From JAGNZR01 sp051659505 (GTDB taxonomy: Bacteria; Fusobacteriota; Fusobacteriia; Fusobacteriales; Fusobacteriaceae): a stretch of DNA of 64,000 nucleotides. The translations under genes and the position numbers were made by a program. The stretch spans positions 1 to 64,000 of the forward strand of contig JBOFOQ010000004.1 in assembly GCA_051659505.1 (NCBI GenBank), in the 5' to 3' direction. Under the pieces are notes generated by a model, which worked only from the letters and a program-made list of their open reading frames with translations, had not been told where the DNA came from and searched no databases. Shown in pieces: positions 8,707 to 17,282 of the stretch (position 1 is its first letter; each line of letters opens with the position of its first letter).

Positions 8707-8739
8707 TTAAAAGATTACTGACATGCTCACCCATTTTTT

Positions 8740-8770
8740 AAGCTAAGTTGCATAATGAATTGTCCCCAAA
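8740..8770 (+). repeat. IS-like terminal inverted repeat, left copy
   Basis: The segment beginning AAGCTAAGTTGCA and containing AATTGTCCCCAA matches the reverse complement of 20603-20633 at 25 of 31 positions. It stands about 80 bases before an IS30-like transposase remnant, as a left terminal repeat would. Together the two copies bracket the phn locus. Confidence 0.6.
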
Positions 8771-8851
8771 AATTAATCAAAAAAAAACTCATGACAAAAT
8801 GAATATGCTAAGGCAAAACGCAAATTAAACGTCAGCGAAAGAAGATTAATC

Positions 8852-9176
8852 ATGAGTATATGTAATGGTATCATAAAAAGAAAAAAAATTAAACAATTTA
8901 CTTATTCAGAGAGATTGCCTAATTATTGCAAAAACACTACGTTCAATAAAAAAGAATAGAACATTGGATGAATAATAATCCAAGAGGAATATTTAAATAT
9001 AAAATAGAAAATGATATGATAAAACTATATGTTTAAGATCTGTTAGATAGAGAAATCAGATACAAACATCTCAGGGAATATTATTTGATGAATTTTATAG
9101 AATATTTACTCTAAGTAAGAGAGAAGAATTACGATATATAAAGACAAATGTAAAGGTTAGAAGAAACTTAAAATAA
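8852..9176 (+). pseudogene. Decayed IS30-like transposase remnant
   Basis: A 35-codon frame from 8852 to 8959 contains KQFTYSERL, which resembles the start of IS30-family transposases (K-x-L-T-Y-x-E-R), then stops. Further short fragments follow to about 9176 in different frames with several stops (for example one reading LFDEFYRIFTLSKREELRY). The first part supports an IS30-like origin; the later fragments I cannot assign, and they could come from another gene. Confidence 0.4.
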
Positions 9177-9336
9177 AAAACTCTACGTATCTAAATTTAT
9201 TTTTACAAAAAATTAACGGAATATTTATTATATTTTTACATTTTAGTAGTATCCTTTAATCAAATACTAAATAGAAAGTATAGTATAAATAAAATTAGTT
9301 CTAGAAAACTGATTTTAGCAACTTAGGAGGAAAAAA
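9177..9336 (+). promoter_or_regulatory. Upstream region of the phn operon
   Basis: This AT-rich leader contains overlapping -10-like boxes TATAGT (9279-9284) and TATAAA (9284-9289) and an AGGAGG ribosome site at 9326-9331 for phnD. No good -35 box is visible at the right distance, which could mean an activator is needed. No Pho box or other operator can be assigned by eye. Confidence 0.35.
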
Positions 9337-10341
9337 ATGAACAAAAAGTTATTAATAGTTATATTTGCAGTTTTATTAATTTTAGGAATAGAAATAAAAA
9401 GTGGCTTATTATTTGGCGATAAAGAAGAAAAAATTATTTTAGGGTTCTTACCTAATGAAGGCTCTACAGAATTCCAAGGTTTTAGAGATGGATTAGCAGT
9501 AGAATTAGAAATAGCAACTGGAAAAAAAATTGAAGTTAGAACCACAGATTCTTATGATGCACTTATAGATGCTATGTTAGCAGGAGAAATAAATTTAGCG
9601 TTCAGTGGTGGTAATCAGTATATAATAGCAAAAGATGATGCAGAAGGAAAAAAAAATATCGAAGCGTTATTTACATACGGTCTTAATGAAAAATTAGAGA
9701 ATGCAGGATATCAAGGATGGATAGCAACAAAGAAAAATTCTGAATTACACAAGGAAATAAAAAATGCAGGAATAGGAGACGATTTAACGCCAGGAGGAAA
9801 GGATGAGATAGAAAGAATAAAAAAGATGAAAAATAAAAGATTTTCATTTGTTTCACCAACGTCATCATCAGGATTTAAGGTTCCTAGAGCTATTTTAAAT
9901 ATAGCATTTGGAACAAATGGAACAAATGAGGTTGAAAATAAAGATGATTTTGCAAATCCTCAAAAAATTAAATTTATGGATATTGTATTTTCACCAACAG
10001 GAGATCATCAAGGTAATATAAATTTAATTTATAATGAAGGAGTAGACGCAGGTGCTTTTTGTGAAGGATATTTTATTGAAGGTGTTGATGCTAAAGGAAT
10101 TGATGATTTTTATGTTTTAGCGAAAAGAATTGTTCCAAATGGTCCTGTTTGGGCTAATGTAACTTCTCTTGGAGAAGATAATTTAAAAAATATTAAAAAG
10201 CATTTTTCTAATTTGAATTATTCTAGAGCTAGTGAAAAAGGAAAACAATTATGGACATCTAAAGGAACATTATTAAAAGGATTAGATGAAGGTTTTATTC
10301 TAGTAGAAGATGATTTTTACGACATACTAAGACAAATGTAG
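9337..10341 (+). CDS. phnD: Phosphonate ABC transporter substrate-binding protein
   Basis: The 334-residue protein is a PhnD-type periplasmic binding protein. An N-terminal hydrophobic segment (residues about 4-18) exports or anchors it; no lipobox Cys is present. FLPNEGSTEF near residue 37, SPTSSSGFKVPRAI near 171 and the GDHQGNINLI region fit the phosphonate-binding family, in which Ser/Thr of the central SPTSSSG loop hold the phosphonate oxygens. It is the first gene of the transport part (phnD-C-E-E) of a C-P lyase locus. Some PhnD relatives bind phosphite or phosphate esters, so ligand range is open. Confidence 0.93.
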   Translation: MNKKLLIVIFAVLLILGIEIKSGLLFGDKEEKIILGFLPNEGSTEFQGFRDGLAVELEIATGKKIEVRTTDSYDALIDAMLAGEINLAFSGGNQYIIAKDDAEGKKNIEALFTYGLNEKLENAGYQGWIATKKNSELHKEIKNAGIGDDLTPGGKDEIERIKKMKNKRFSFVSPTSSSGFKVPRAILNIAFGTNGTNEVENKDDFANPQKIKFMDIVFSPTGDHQGNINLIYNEGVDAGAFCEGYFIEGVDAKGIDDFYVLAKRIVPNGPVWANVTSLGEDNLKNIKKHFSNLNYSRASEKGKQLWTSKGTLLKGLDEGFILVEDDFYDILRQM

Positions 10342-10360
10342 AAAATTAAAGGAGCTATAA

Positions 10361-11149
10361 ATGAAAGAAATTCTGGTAGAAATAAAAAATCTTTTTAAAA
10401 CATATGACGGCAAAAAAAATATATTAGAAGGTATAGATTTAAAATTAAAAAAAAGTGAATTAGTCTCTATTATAGGTTCTTCTGGGGCAGGAAAAACTAC
10501 GTTTTTAAGATGTTTAAATAGAATGATATCACCAACTTCTGGAGAAATATTCTTTAATAATGAAAATATAGTTGAAGCTAATAAAGAAAAAATAAAAAAA
10601 ATCAGATCTAAAATTGGAATGATTTTTCAGCACTATAATATAGTGAAAGAACTGACCGTTATAGAAAATGTACTACACGGAAAATTAGGACAAATGAACT
10701 TTATAAAAGGAATTTTAGGGCTTTATAGTGAAAAAGATAAGGAGGAAGCTTTCAGGTTACTTGAAGAATTAGGACTAAAAGGTCACGAATATAAAAAATG
10801 TAGAAACCTTTCAGGTGGGCAAAAACAGAGAGTTGGTATAGCTAGAGCTCTTATTCAAAATCCTGATTTAATCCTTTGTGATGAACCAATAGCTTCTCTA
10901 GATCCGCAATCGGCAAAAGTAATTATGGATATATTAAAAAATATATCCAAAGAAAAAGGAATAACATGTGTTGCAAATCTTCATCAAGTTGATGTAGCCC
11001 TAAAATACTCTGATAGAATTATAGGCTTAAAAAATGGAAAAGTATTGTTTGATGGAACACCTGCTGAACTAACAGAAGAAATAGTACATGAGATATACGG
11101 GGCTAAGTTAGGCGAACTAATAGTGGATGATAATTTAAGTGCATCTTAA
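10361..11149 (+). CDS. phnC: Phosphonate ABC transporter ATP-binding protein
   Basis: The 262-residue ABC ATPase has Walker A GSSGAGKTT (about 38-46), the Q-loop in FQHYN, signature LSGGQKQRVGIARAL and Walker B LILCDEP followed by ASLDP. Length and neighbours identify PhnC, the energising subunit of the PhnCDE importer. It is 19 bases after phnD and 9 bases before the first phnE. Confidence 0.94.
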   Translation: MKEILVEIKNLFKTYDGKKNILEGIDLKLKKSELVSIIGSSGAGKTTFLRCLNRMISPTSGEIFFNNENIVEANKEKIKKIRSKIGMIFQHYNIVKELTVIENVLHGKLGQMNFIKGILGLYSEKDKEEAFRLLEELGLKGHEYKKCRNLSGGQKQRVGIARALIQNPDLILCDEPIASLDPQSAKVIMDILKNISKEKGITCVANLHQVDVALKYSDRIIGLKNGKVLFDGTPAELTEEIVHEIYGAKLGELIVDDNLSAS

Positions 11150-11158
11150 GGAGAAGAA

Positions 11159-11962
11159 ATGAAAATTGATATGAATGAATGTATCTTTAAGAAAAAAAGA
11201 ATTAAATTAACTAAAGTAATTCTATTCACAATATTGATATCTTTAATTTTTATGATGTTATCAGATTTTCAAATTTATAAAGTCATAGCTGGAATAGGGA
11301 AAATAGGTGTGTTTTTCAAACAATATTTCCCACCTAAATTTACTGATTTTCATAATACTTTGAAAGAATTATGGATAACAATAATTGTGAGTATTGGAAG
11401 TACAGTTTTTGCGGCAGTATTTTCATTTTTCATGAGTTTATTTACCTGTAAATCCATGGCGTTAAATGAAACACTAGGTAAAATTTTTACGGGAATAGGA
11501 CTATTGTATAGAAATATCCCTATATATGTATGGCAACTTTTATTAGGCATGATATTCTATATGGGCGGGTTCTTCTTAGCGTTTCTAATAATTCTTTTAA
11601 TATCTTTAGGATTCTTAGTAAGAGCTTTTACAGAAGTGATTGACGAGAGTTCTAGCAGTAGTATAGAAGCTTTAAAATCTACAGGAGCAGGAAAATTAGT
11701 GATTATAAAAAATGCAATTATTCCAGATACAATGGCTCAACTTGTGAGTTGGACACTATTTTGTATAGAGACGAATATAAGAAGTTCAGCACTTATAGGA
11801 TATTTAACAGGATCTGGAATAGGATATTTAATTTCTTTTCATAGAGGATATAAAAGAGATTTTAATACTACTTTAGGTCTAGTTATAATTATTGCAATAA
11901 CTCTTATTCTATGGGATCTTACAAGTAATAAACTAAGGGGGATAATTTTAAGTGAAGATTAA
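11159..11962 (+). CDS. phnE: Phosphonate ABC transporter permease, first PhnE
   Basis: The 267-residue membrane protein has an N-terminal helix followed by a binding-protein-dependent permease domain; the EAA-like loop reads SSSSIEALKSTGAGKLVIIKNAIIPD. It overlaps the next permease by 11 bases. Two different PhnE proteins in tandem imply a heterodimeric membrane channel. AAGGAGAAG precedes the ATG. Confidence 0.9.
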   Translation: MKIDMNECIFKKKRIKLTKVILFTILISLIFMMLSDFQIYKVIAGIGKIGVFFKQYFPPKFTDFHNTLKELWITIIVSIGSTVFAAVFSFFMSLFTCKSMALNETLGKIFTGIGLLYRNIPIYVWQLLLGMIFYMGGFFLAFLIILLISLGFLVRAFTEVIDESSSSSIEALKSTGAGKLVIIKNAIIPDTMAQLVSWTLFCIETNIRSSALIGYLTGSGIGYLISFHRGYKRDFNTTLGLVIIIAITLILWDLTSNKLRGIILSED

Positions 11963-12779
11963 AAATGGAAAAATTAAAATAAAAAATTATGATTTTCAAT
12001 ATTGGATCCTTCAAGGAATAATCTTAACTTTATTAGCTATAACAGTATATTCCCTAACTAAATTAGGTTTAACAGCAGAAAAACATAATCCTATATTTGA
12101 CTCTCACTACCATAGAATTTTGCTGATGTTTCGTAGCTTTTTCAAGTTTGATATTAATTTAATAAATTATGTTCAGAAAACAACAGTATCATTTTTATCA
12201 ACTTTCGGTTTAGCCTTTTTACCAACTATGATAGGTCTTATAATGGGATTTATGTTAGCTTTGCTTTCAGCACGAAATATTTCAAATAAATGGATAAGCT
12301 ACATTATACGTGGAGTTAGTGCTGCAGTAAGAGCAATTCCTACATTCTTAATAGTATTACTGTGTATATCTATTTACGGAATGACAGGAACAAGTGCTGT
12401 AATAGGAATGGGATTTCACAGTACAGTTTTTTTTGTAAAGGTATTAGGTGAAGATTTTGAAGAGGTTGAAGAGGGAACAATAGAAGCGATAAAAGCCTTA
12501 GGAGGAAAATGGGTCGATATAATTAATGCGGCTGTAGTCCCAGCAAGTAAAAATCAAATTATAGCATGGTCAGCTTTTAGACTAGAAATAAATTTTGGGG
12601 TAGCTGTTGTAATGGGACCTTTTGCTGCAGTAAAAAATTCCCTTGGTTCAGACTTAAAACAGGCAGTTTCTGCATATAATTTTACAGAAATTTTCTTAAC
12701 AATATCGATTATATTTTTTACAATGTATATTTTACAAAAATTAGCTGAAAAACTCAAAATGGAATCAAAACAAAATTAA
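11952..12779 (+). CDS. phnE: Phosphonate ABC transporter permease, second PhnE
   Basis: This 275-residue permease starts at GTG inside the end of the preceding gene. It has the same fold as its neighbour; its EAA-like loop reads EEGTIEAIKALGGKWVDIINAAVVPAS. It should pair with the first PhnE to form the transport pore. Confidence 0.9.
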   Translation: MKIKNGKIKIKNYDFQYWILQGIILTLLAITVYSLTKLGLTAEKHNPIFDSHYHRILLMFRSFFKFDINLINYVQKTTVSFLSTFGLAFLPTMIGLIMGFMLALLSARNISNKWISYIIRGVSAAVRAIPTFLIVLLCISIYGMTGTSAVIGMGFHSTVFFVKVLGEDFEEVEEGTIEAIKALGGKWVDIINAAVVPASKNQIIAWSAFRLEINFGVAVVMGPFAAVKNSLGSDLKQAVSAYNFTEIFLTISIIFFTMYILQKLAEKLKMESKQN

Positions 12780-12795
12780 TAATAAGGAGTGTAAT

Positions 12796-13335
12796 TTGAA
12801 CTTTAATAGAATAACACCAGTTATAGTGAATGAAGCATATTTTGAAAAAGCAATGAAAAGTAAAAGTAGTTTTGTTATTTTTGAAATGGGAGATTTTATC
12901 TCTTTAAAAGAACGAGTAGAACAGTTAAAAATAGTAGGGAAAGAAGTTTTTGTAAAAATAAATGAAATAGAAGGATTAAAAGAAGAAGATGATGCCACTA
13001 TGGTCTTTTTAAAAAGTATTGGAGTAATTGGGGTAACATCCAATAAGACAAAAGTTTTAGCAAAAGCCAAAAAAGTAGGATTAAAAACAGTTTATACCGC
13101 TTTTATATTTGATACTAAATCTTTTGGGACAACACTAAAAAATATTAAAATATCTAAACCAGATATAATAGAGATAAGACCTGGTTTAATGACTAAAGTT
13201 ATAAAAATAATTAAAGCAGAGAATGAAAATATTCCTATATGGTCCACTGGACTTATAACAGAAGAATATGAAATTCAAGAGGCATTAAAATGTGGAGCTC
13301 AAACAGTTGTTACGAGCAAAATAGAACTTTGGTAA
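12796..13335 (+). CDS. GlpP-family glycerol-3-phosphate-responsive antiterminator
   Basis: The 179-residue protein matches the GlpP family of RNA-binding antiterminators (TIM-barrel-like; FEMGDFISLKERV, KVFVKI-type core, EIRPGLMTKVI and PIWSTGLI near the C-terminus). In Bacillus, GlpP with glycerol-3-phosphate prevents termination ahead of glp genes. The start is TTG at 12796 with AAGGAG 6 bases before. Its place between phnE and phnG, directly before a strong terminator at 13401-13467, suggests that here it gates the C-P lyase genes. The link to glycerol-3-phosphate or another phosphate ester as signal is inferred. Confidence 0.82.
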   Translation: MNFNRITPVIVNEAYFEKAMKSKSSFVIFEMGDFISLKERVEQLKIVGKEVFVKINEIEGLKEEDDATMVFLKSIGVIGVTSNKTKVLAKAKKVGLKTVYTAFIFDTKSFGTTLKNIKISKPDIIEIRPGLMTKVIKIIKAENENIPIWSTGLITEEYEIQEALKCGAQTVVTSKIELW

Positions 13336-13400
13336 ATATTGAAAGTTATTCAAAATAAAAAAAATAAAATTTAACACAGAGGTTGAGACCGCGAGATATT

Positions 13401-13467
13401 CCTAAGTGTCGAAAAATTAATTTCCAGCTAACTTTAGCTCTATTTTTCGATTATTTAGGTTTTTTTT
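13401..13467 (+). terminator. Large terminator ahead of phnG, possible antitermination target
   Basis: CCTAA (13401-13405) and TCGAAAAAT (13409-13417) pair with ATTTTTCGA (13442-13450) and TTAGG (13455-13459). The loop carries a second hairpin AGCTAA/TTAGCT (13426-13439). Eight T follow. It sits inside an operon that makes sense only if transcription can pass it, directly after a GlpP-family gene, so it is a candidate regulated terminator. The sequence just upstream (13378-13395, with GGTTGAGACC) may hold the protein-binding site. Confidence 0.75.
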
Positions 13468-13506
13468 ATAAAAAAAATATTATATATCATTATACGAGGA
13501 GAGAAT

Positions 13507-13929
13507 ATGAAAAAAAGAAGGTTATCATTTATTTTATCTAACACCGAAATAGAACACTTAAAAGAAGAAGTAAAAAAAATAGAAAAATTACATAAAATTA
13601 GTGTTGTAAAAAAACCAGAAATGGGTTTAGTGATGGTTAAAGTAAAAGATGGAGTTTACAACGAAAATTTTTATATAGGTGAAGTTTTAATAACTGAGTG
13701 TTCTGTTCACTTAGATGGAATATTAGGAATGGGAATAGTTCAGGATGACAATTCAGAAAGAGCTTATTTAATGGGAGTAATAGATGCTGCTTTTAACTGT
13801 GATAAAGTCCTAAAAAATGGTCTTTTAGAAAAAATAGAGTTGTGGGAAAAAAATATAAAAAATAAGTTTCAAGAAGAAAAAGCAATGGTAGAAGGCTCAA
13901 AAGTAAAATTTAATGTGATAGGAGAATAA
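13507..13929 (+). CDS. phnG: C-P lyase core subunit PhnG
   Basis: The 140-residue protein fits PhnG, a subunit of the PhnGHIJ core that, with PhnI, builds the ribose-5-triphosphonate intermediate from ATP and a phosphonate. PEMGLVMVKVKD, FYIGEVLITEC and MGVIDAAF are typical. GAGGAGAG precedes the ATG. It starts a tight run phnG-H-I-J with gaps of 1 base or overlaps. Confidence 0.9.
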   Translation: MKKRRLSFILSNTEIEHLKEEVKKIEKLHKISVVKKPEMGLVMVKVKDGVYNENFYIGEVLITECSVHLDGILGMGIVQDDNSERAYLMGVIDAAFNCDKVLKNGLLEKIELWEKNIKNKFQEEKAMVEGSKVKFNVIGE

Positions 13930-13930
13930 A

Positions 13931-14527
13931 ATGAAAATAGAAAAATTTGATTATGTTCATGATATTCAAAAAAATTATAGGAAAATATTAGATAGCATGT
14001 CAAAACCAGGGAAAATAAATGAATTAGCAGATAATATTAAAAATTTAGAAGTACACTCTAGTTTATCAAAAGAAATAATGACTTTAGCATACACACTTTT
14101 AAATATAGATAGTAATTTCTATAGTGAAAATAAAGAAGAAGAAAAGTATATACAACTTCATACTTTTGCTAGAGGAGAAAGTGTTGAAAAATCTGAGTTT
14201 ATATTTATTGATATTAGAAATGAAGAAGTAGATAAGGTCTTGAATATAATGCAAAGAGCCTCAAAAGGCACACTAGAAGCTCCTCATGAGGGTGCAACTC
14301 TTATTTTACATGTAGAAGAGATAATAAAATCACAGGGATTAGTACTAAGTGGACCAGGTATAAAAGATAAGTCAGATATTTTTGTAGTAGGATTGGATGA
14401 AAAGATACTGAAAAATAGGGCAGAAATAAATTCGGAATTTCCTTTAGGAGTCGATTTTATCTTAATTGATAATTCAGGAAAAATAATTTGCTTGCCTAGA
14501 ACAACTAAAATAGAGGTGATGAATTAA
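13931..14527 (+). CDS. phnH: C-P lyase core subunit PhnH
   Basis: The 198-residue protein has the PhnH pattern: an N-terminal YRKILDSMSKPGKI segment, ASKGTLEAPHEGATLI in the middle and GPGIKDK near residue 140. PhnH binds the PhnGIJ complex and is required for phosphonate activation. The stop codon shares a base with the phnI start. Confidence 0.92.
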   Translation: MKIEKFDYVHDIQKNYRKILDSMSKPGKINELADNIKNLEVHSSLSKEIMTLAYTLLNIDSNFYSENKEEEKYIQLHTFARGESVEKSEFIFIDIRNEEVDKVLNIMQRASKGTLEAPHEGATLILHVEEIIKSQGLVLSGPGIKDKSDIFVVGLDEKILKNRAEINSEFPLGVDFILIDNSGKIICLPRTTKIEVMN

Positions 14528-15609
14528 TGGCTTATGTTGCTGTTACAGGTGGAAAAGAAGCGATAGAGCATTCTAATAATTTGATTAAATATTACAGGGT
14601 TAGAGGTGGAAACGATTTAACTGTAGATATGATTAAAAATCAAATGAGAGGTCTAGTTGATAGAGTTATGAGTGAAGGGGGATTATATGCTCCAGAACTT
14701 GCTGCTTTATCTATAAAGCAAGGAGAAGGAAATATAGAAGAGTGTGTGTTTTTAATGAGAGCATTTAGATCAACTCTTCCTAGAAAATATTACTCTAATT
14801 CAGTTGATACAGAAAATATGAAAGTAATAAGAAGAATTTCAGCAGCTTTTAAAGATATACCAGGTGGGCAACTTTTAGGTCCAACATATGATTATTCTCA
14901 TAGACTTTTAAATTTTAATTTATTTCAAGAAAAAGATTGTAAAACATGGATAGAAAATATGAAAAAAGAAGTTAAAGAAAATTATTTACATGAGGAAGTA
15001 GAATATCCTAAAATTTCAAATCTACTAAGAGATGAAGGACTAATAAAAAGACATGTCTTAAAAGAAAATCAACCATTTGATGTTACAAGAGATAAAATAA
15101 TATTTCCTTTACCTAGATCTGCCAGACTCCAGATGTTGTCAAGAGGTGAAAATGGAGCAGTTTCTGCAATAGGGTATAGTAGTTTAAGAGGATTTGGTGG
15201 AAATATTCATCCTACAGTTGGAGAATTAAGAGTTGGCAATGTTGAGATAGAAATTCCTTACCCTCTAGACAATGATGATAGTTATTACATAGGCGAAATG
15301 ATGTTAACAGAGGTAGAGAATATCTTCCCTGAAGCTGAAGGAGAGGAATTAGAATTTCAATTAGGATATGGGTTAGTAATGGGTCAAAATGAGACAAAAG
15401 CTATAGCAATGTCCGTACTAGACAGAACGTTATCTACTGTAGGTGACAGTCCTGCACATAATGAGGAGTTTGTTTTATATCATATAGATAGTATAGAATC
15501 ATCAGGTTTTGTTTCACACTTAAAACTCCCACATTACGTAACATTTCAATCTAAATTAGATAGAATAAGAAGTATCAAAAAGGAGAAAAATAATGAATAT
15601 CAATTATAA
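14527..15609 (+). CDS. phnI: C-P lyase core subunit PhnI
   Basis: The 360-residue protein begins MAYVAVTGGKEAIEHSNNLI, typical of PhnI, and carries LRGFGGNIHPTVGELRVG and the HNEEFVLYHIDSIESSGF region. PhnI is the nucleosidase-like subunit that displaces adenine from ATP and attaches the phosphonate to ribose-triphosphate, acting with PhnG, H and L. It overlaps phnJ by 17 bases. Confidence 0.95.
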   Translation: MAYVAVTGGKEAIEHSNNLIKYYRVRGGNDLTVDMIKNQMRGLVDRVMSEGGLYAPELAALSIKQGEGNIEECVFLMRAFRSTLPRKYYSNSVDTENMKVIRRISAAFKDIPGGQLLGPTYDYSHRLLNFNLFQEKDCKTWIENMKKEVKENYLHEEVEYPKISNLLRDEGLIKRHVLKENQPFDVTRDKIIFPLPRSARLQMLSRGENGAVSAIGYSSLRGFGGNIHPTVGELRVGNVEIEIPYPLDNDDSYYIGEMMLTEVENIFPEAEGEELEFQLGYGLVMGQNETKAIAMSVLDRTLSTVGDSPAHNEEFVLYHIDSIESSGFVSHLKLPHYVTFQSKLDRIRSIKKEKNNEYQL

Positions 15610-16435
15610 TTATAATTATGGATTTTTAGATGAAGATTCAAAGAAAGAGATAAGAAGAGCAACTCTAAAAGCTCTTGCAATACCAGGATATCAAGTGCCA
15701 TTTGCTTCAAGAGAGTTGCCAATAGCTAGAGGATGGGGAACAGGAGGATTACAACTAACACTATCATTAATAGGGAAAGAAGATACTTTAAAAGTGATTG
15801 ATCAAGGAACAGATGATAGCGTTAATGCTATAAATTTAAAAAAATTAATATCAAATTGTACAGGCGTTAATATAACTACAGATACTGAAAAAGCTACTTT
15901 AATTCAAACAAGACATAGAGTCCCTGAAACAGTTATGAGAGATGATCAAATTTTAATATTACAAGTGCCCATTCCTGAACCTCTTAGAGAGATAGAAGGA
16001 AGTGAAAAAGAAACGAAAAAACTTCATGCTGATGCTGAATATAGTGGAGTATGGCTCTCTCTTTATGAAGATATTATAAAATATGACGAGATTACACATG
16101 GCGCAGATTACCCAACACTAGTAAATAATAGATATATAATGAGTCCTAGTCCAATTCCTAGGTACGATAATAGTAAATTACATATGAGTGAAACTCTTTA
16201 TTTGTTTGGTGCAGGACGTGAAAAAAAAATATATGCAATACCTCCTTATACTAACGTAGTATCTTTATCATTTGAAGATTTCCCTTTTAAAGTTGAAAAT
16301 TTTGAAGATAAAAGTTGCAATATTTGTGGAGCTACAGGCATATTTTTAGATGAAGTATTTACTAAAAATACAGGTAAAATTTATTATCAATGTTCAGACA
16401 CAGATTATTGTAAAAAAAGAAAAGAAGAGGTGTAA
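15593..16435 (+). CDS. phnJ: C-P lyase radical SAM enzyme PhnJ
   Basis: The 280-residue protein ends with Cys242, Cys245, Cys267 and Cys273. Their spacing (3, 22, 6) equals that of the Escherichia coli residues 241, 244, 266 and 272, which hold the 4Fe-4S cluster and form the catalytic radical. PhnJ cleaves the carbon-phosphorus bond of ribose-1-phosphonate-5-phosphate to a cyclic phosphate and a hydrocarbon, for example methane from methylphosphonate. AAGGAG precedes the ATG within the end of phnI. Confidence 0.96.
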   Translation: MNINYNYNYGFLDEDSKKEIRRATLKALAIPGYQVPFASRELPIARGWGTGGLQLTLSLIGKEDTLKVIDQGTDDSVNAINLKKLISNCTGVNITTDTEKATLIQTRHRVPETVMRDDQILILQVPIPEPLREIEGSEKETKKLHADAEYSGVWLSLYEDIIKYDEITHGADYPTLVNNRYIMSPSPIPRYDNSKLHMSETLYLFGAGREKKIYAIPPYTNVVSLSFEDFPFKVENFEDKSCNICGATGIFLDEVFTKNTGKIYYQCSDTDYCKKRKEEV

Positions 16436-16436
16436 A

Positions 16437-17267
16437 ATGCAAGAAAAACCAATTTTAAAAATAACAAATTTAAGAAGAAAATTTGGAAATGGATGTAACA
16501 ACTGTTTAGAAAATCCAAAAAACTTCAAAATGAATAAATGCCCACAATGTGGTACTGTGTGGGGCTGTAAGGACCTGACTTTTGAAATATACCCTGGTGA
16601 AATTTTAGGGGTTGTAGGTGAGTCGGGCTCAGGAAAATCTACTATGATGAAATGTTTATATTTTGATCAAGAAATTGATGGTGGAATTGGTATAATTAAT
16701 GGATATGAAAGTAAAAATATATTTTCTGAAAACTCTCAAAAGAGAAGATATATCAGAAATAATTTAATGGGAATGGTTTATCAAAACCCTTTACTTGGCC
16801 TACGTTTGGATTATACAAGTCTAGGAAATATAGCTGAAAAATTAATAGCAGCTGGCGACAGAAATGTTAAAAGAATGACAGATAGAGCCAAAGAACTTTT
16901 AACACATGTGGAGATACCATTAACAAGAATGAAGGAACTTCCTAAAAATTTTAGTGGTGGAATGCAACAAAGGGTTCAAATATCAAAGGCTTTAGCTAAT
17001 AATCCACCCATTTTGTTATTAGATGAGGTAACAACAGGATTAGATCTTTCAGTTCAAGCTAAAGTTTTAGACTTAATCAAATCTATTCAAAGAGACTTAG
17101 GGGTATCAATGATAGTTGTTTCTCATGATTTAGGTGTTATAAGAATGTTAGCTGACAGAACAATAGTTATGTTAAATGGAGAAATTATAGAGCAGGGGCT
17201 AACTGATCAAATTTTAGATGATCCACAGCATTATTATACACAACAGCTTGTTCACTCGCTTTTATAA
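16437..17267 (+). CDS. phnK: C-P lyase ABC-type protein PhnK with a Cys-rich insertion
   Basis: The start is ATG 16437, one base after phnJ, with an AAGAGGTG site; a longer in-frame start inside phnJ is not needed. The 276-residue ATPase has Walker A GESGSGKST, signature FSGGMQQRVQISKAL and Walker B LLLDEV. Between the first strand and Walker A it carries C-N-N-C and C-P-Q-C-G pairs, a likely small zinc ribbon that the E. coli protein lacks. PhnK docks on the PhnGHIJ core. Confidence 0.93.
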   Translation: MQEKPILKITNLRRKFGNGCNNCLENPKNFKMNKCPQCGTVWGCKDLTFEIYPGEILGVVGESGSGKSTMMKCLYFDQEIDGGIGIINGYESKNIFSENSQKRRYIRNNLMGMVYQNPLLGLRLDYTSLGNIAEKLIAAGDRNVKRMTDRAKELLTHVEIPLTRMKELPKNFSGGMQQRVQISKALANNPPILLLDEVTTGLDLSVQAKVLDLIKSIQRDLGVSMIVVSHDLGVIRMLADRTIVMLNGEIIEQGLTDQILDDPQHYYTQQLVHSLL

Positions 17268-17282
17268 AATAGGAGGATAGAT

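Noticed and set aside
16350..16436. Longer N-terminus for PhnK starting inside phnJ
   Set aside because: The extra 29 residues are basic and not PhnK-like, and a good ribosome site precedes ATG 16437.
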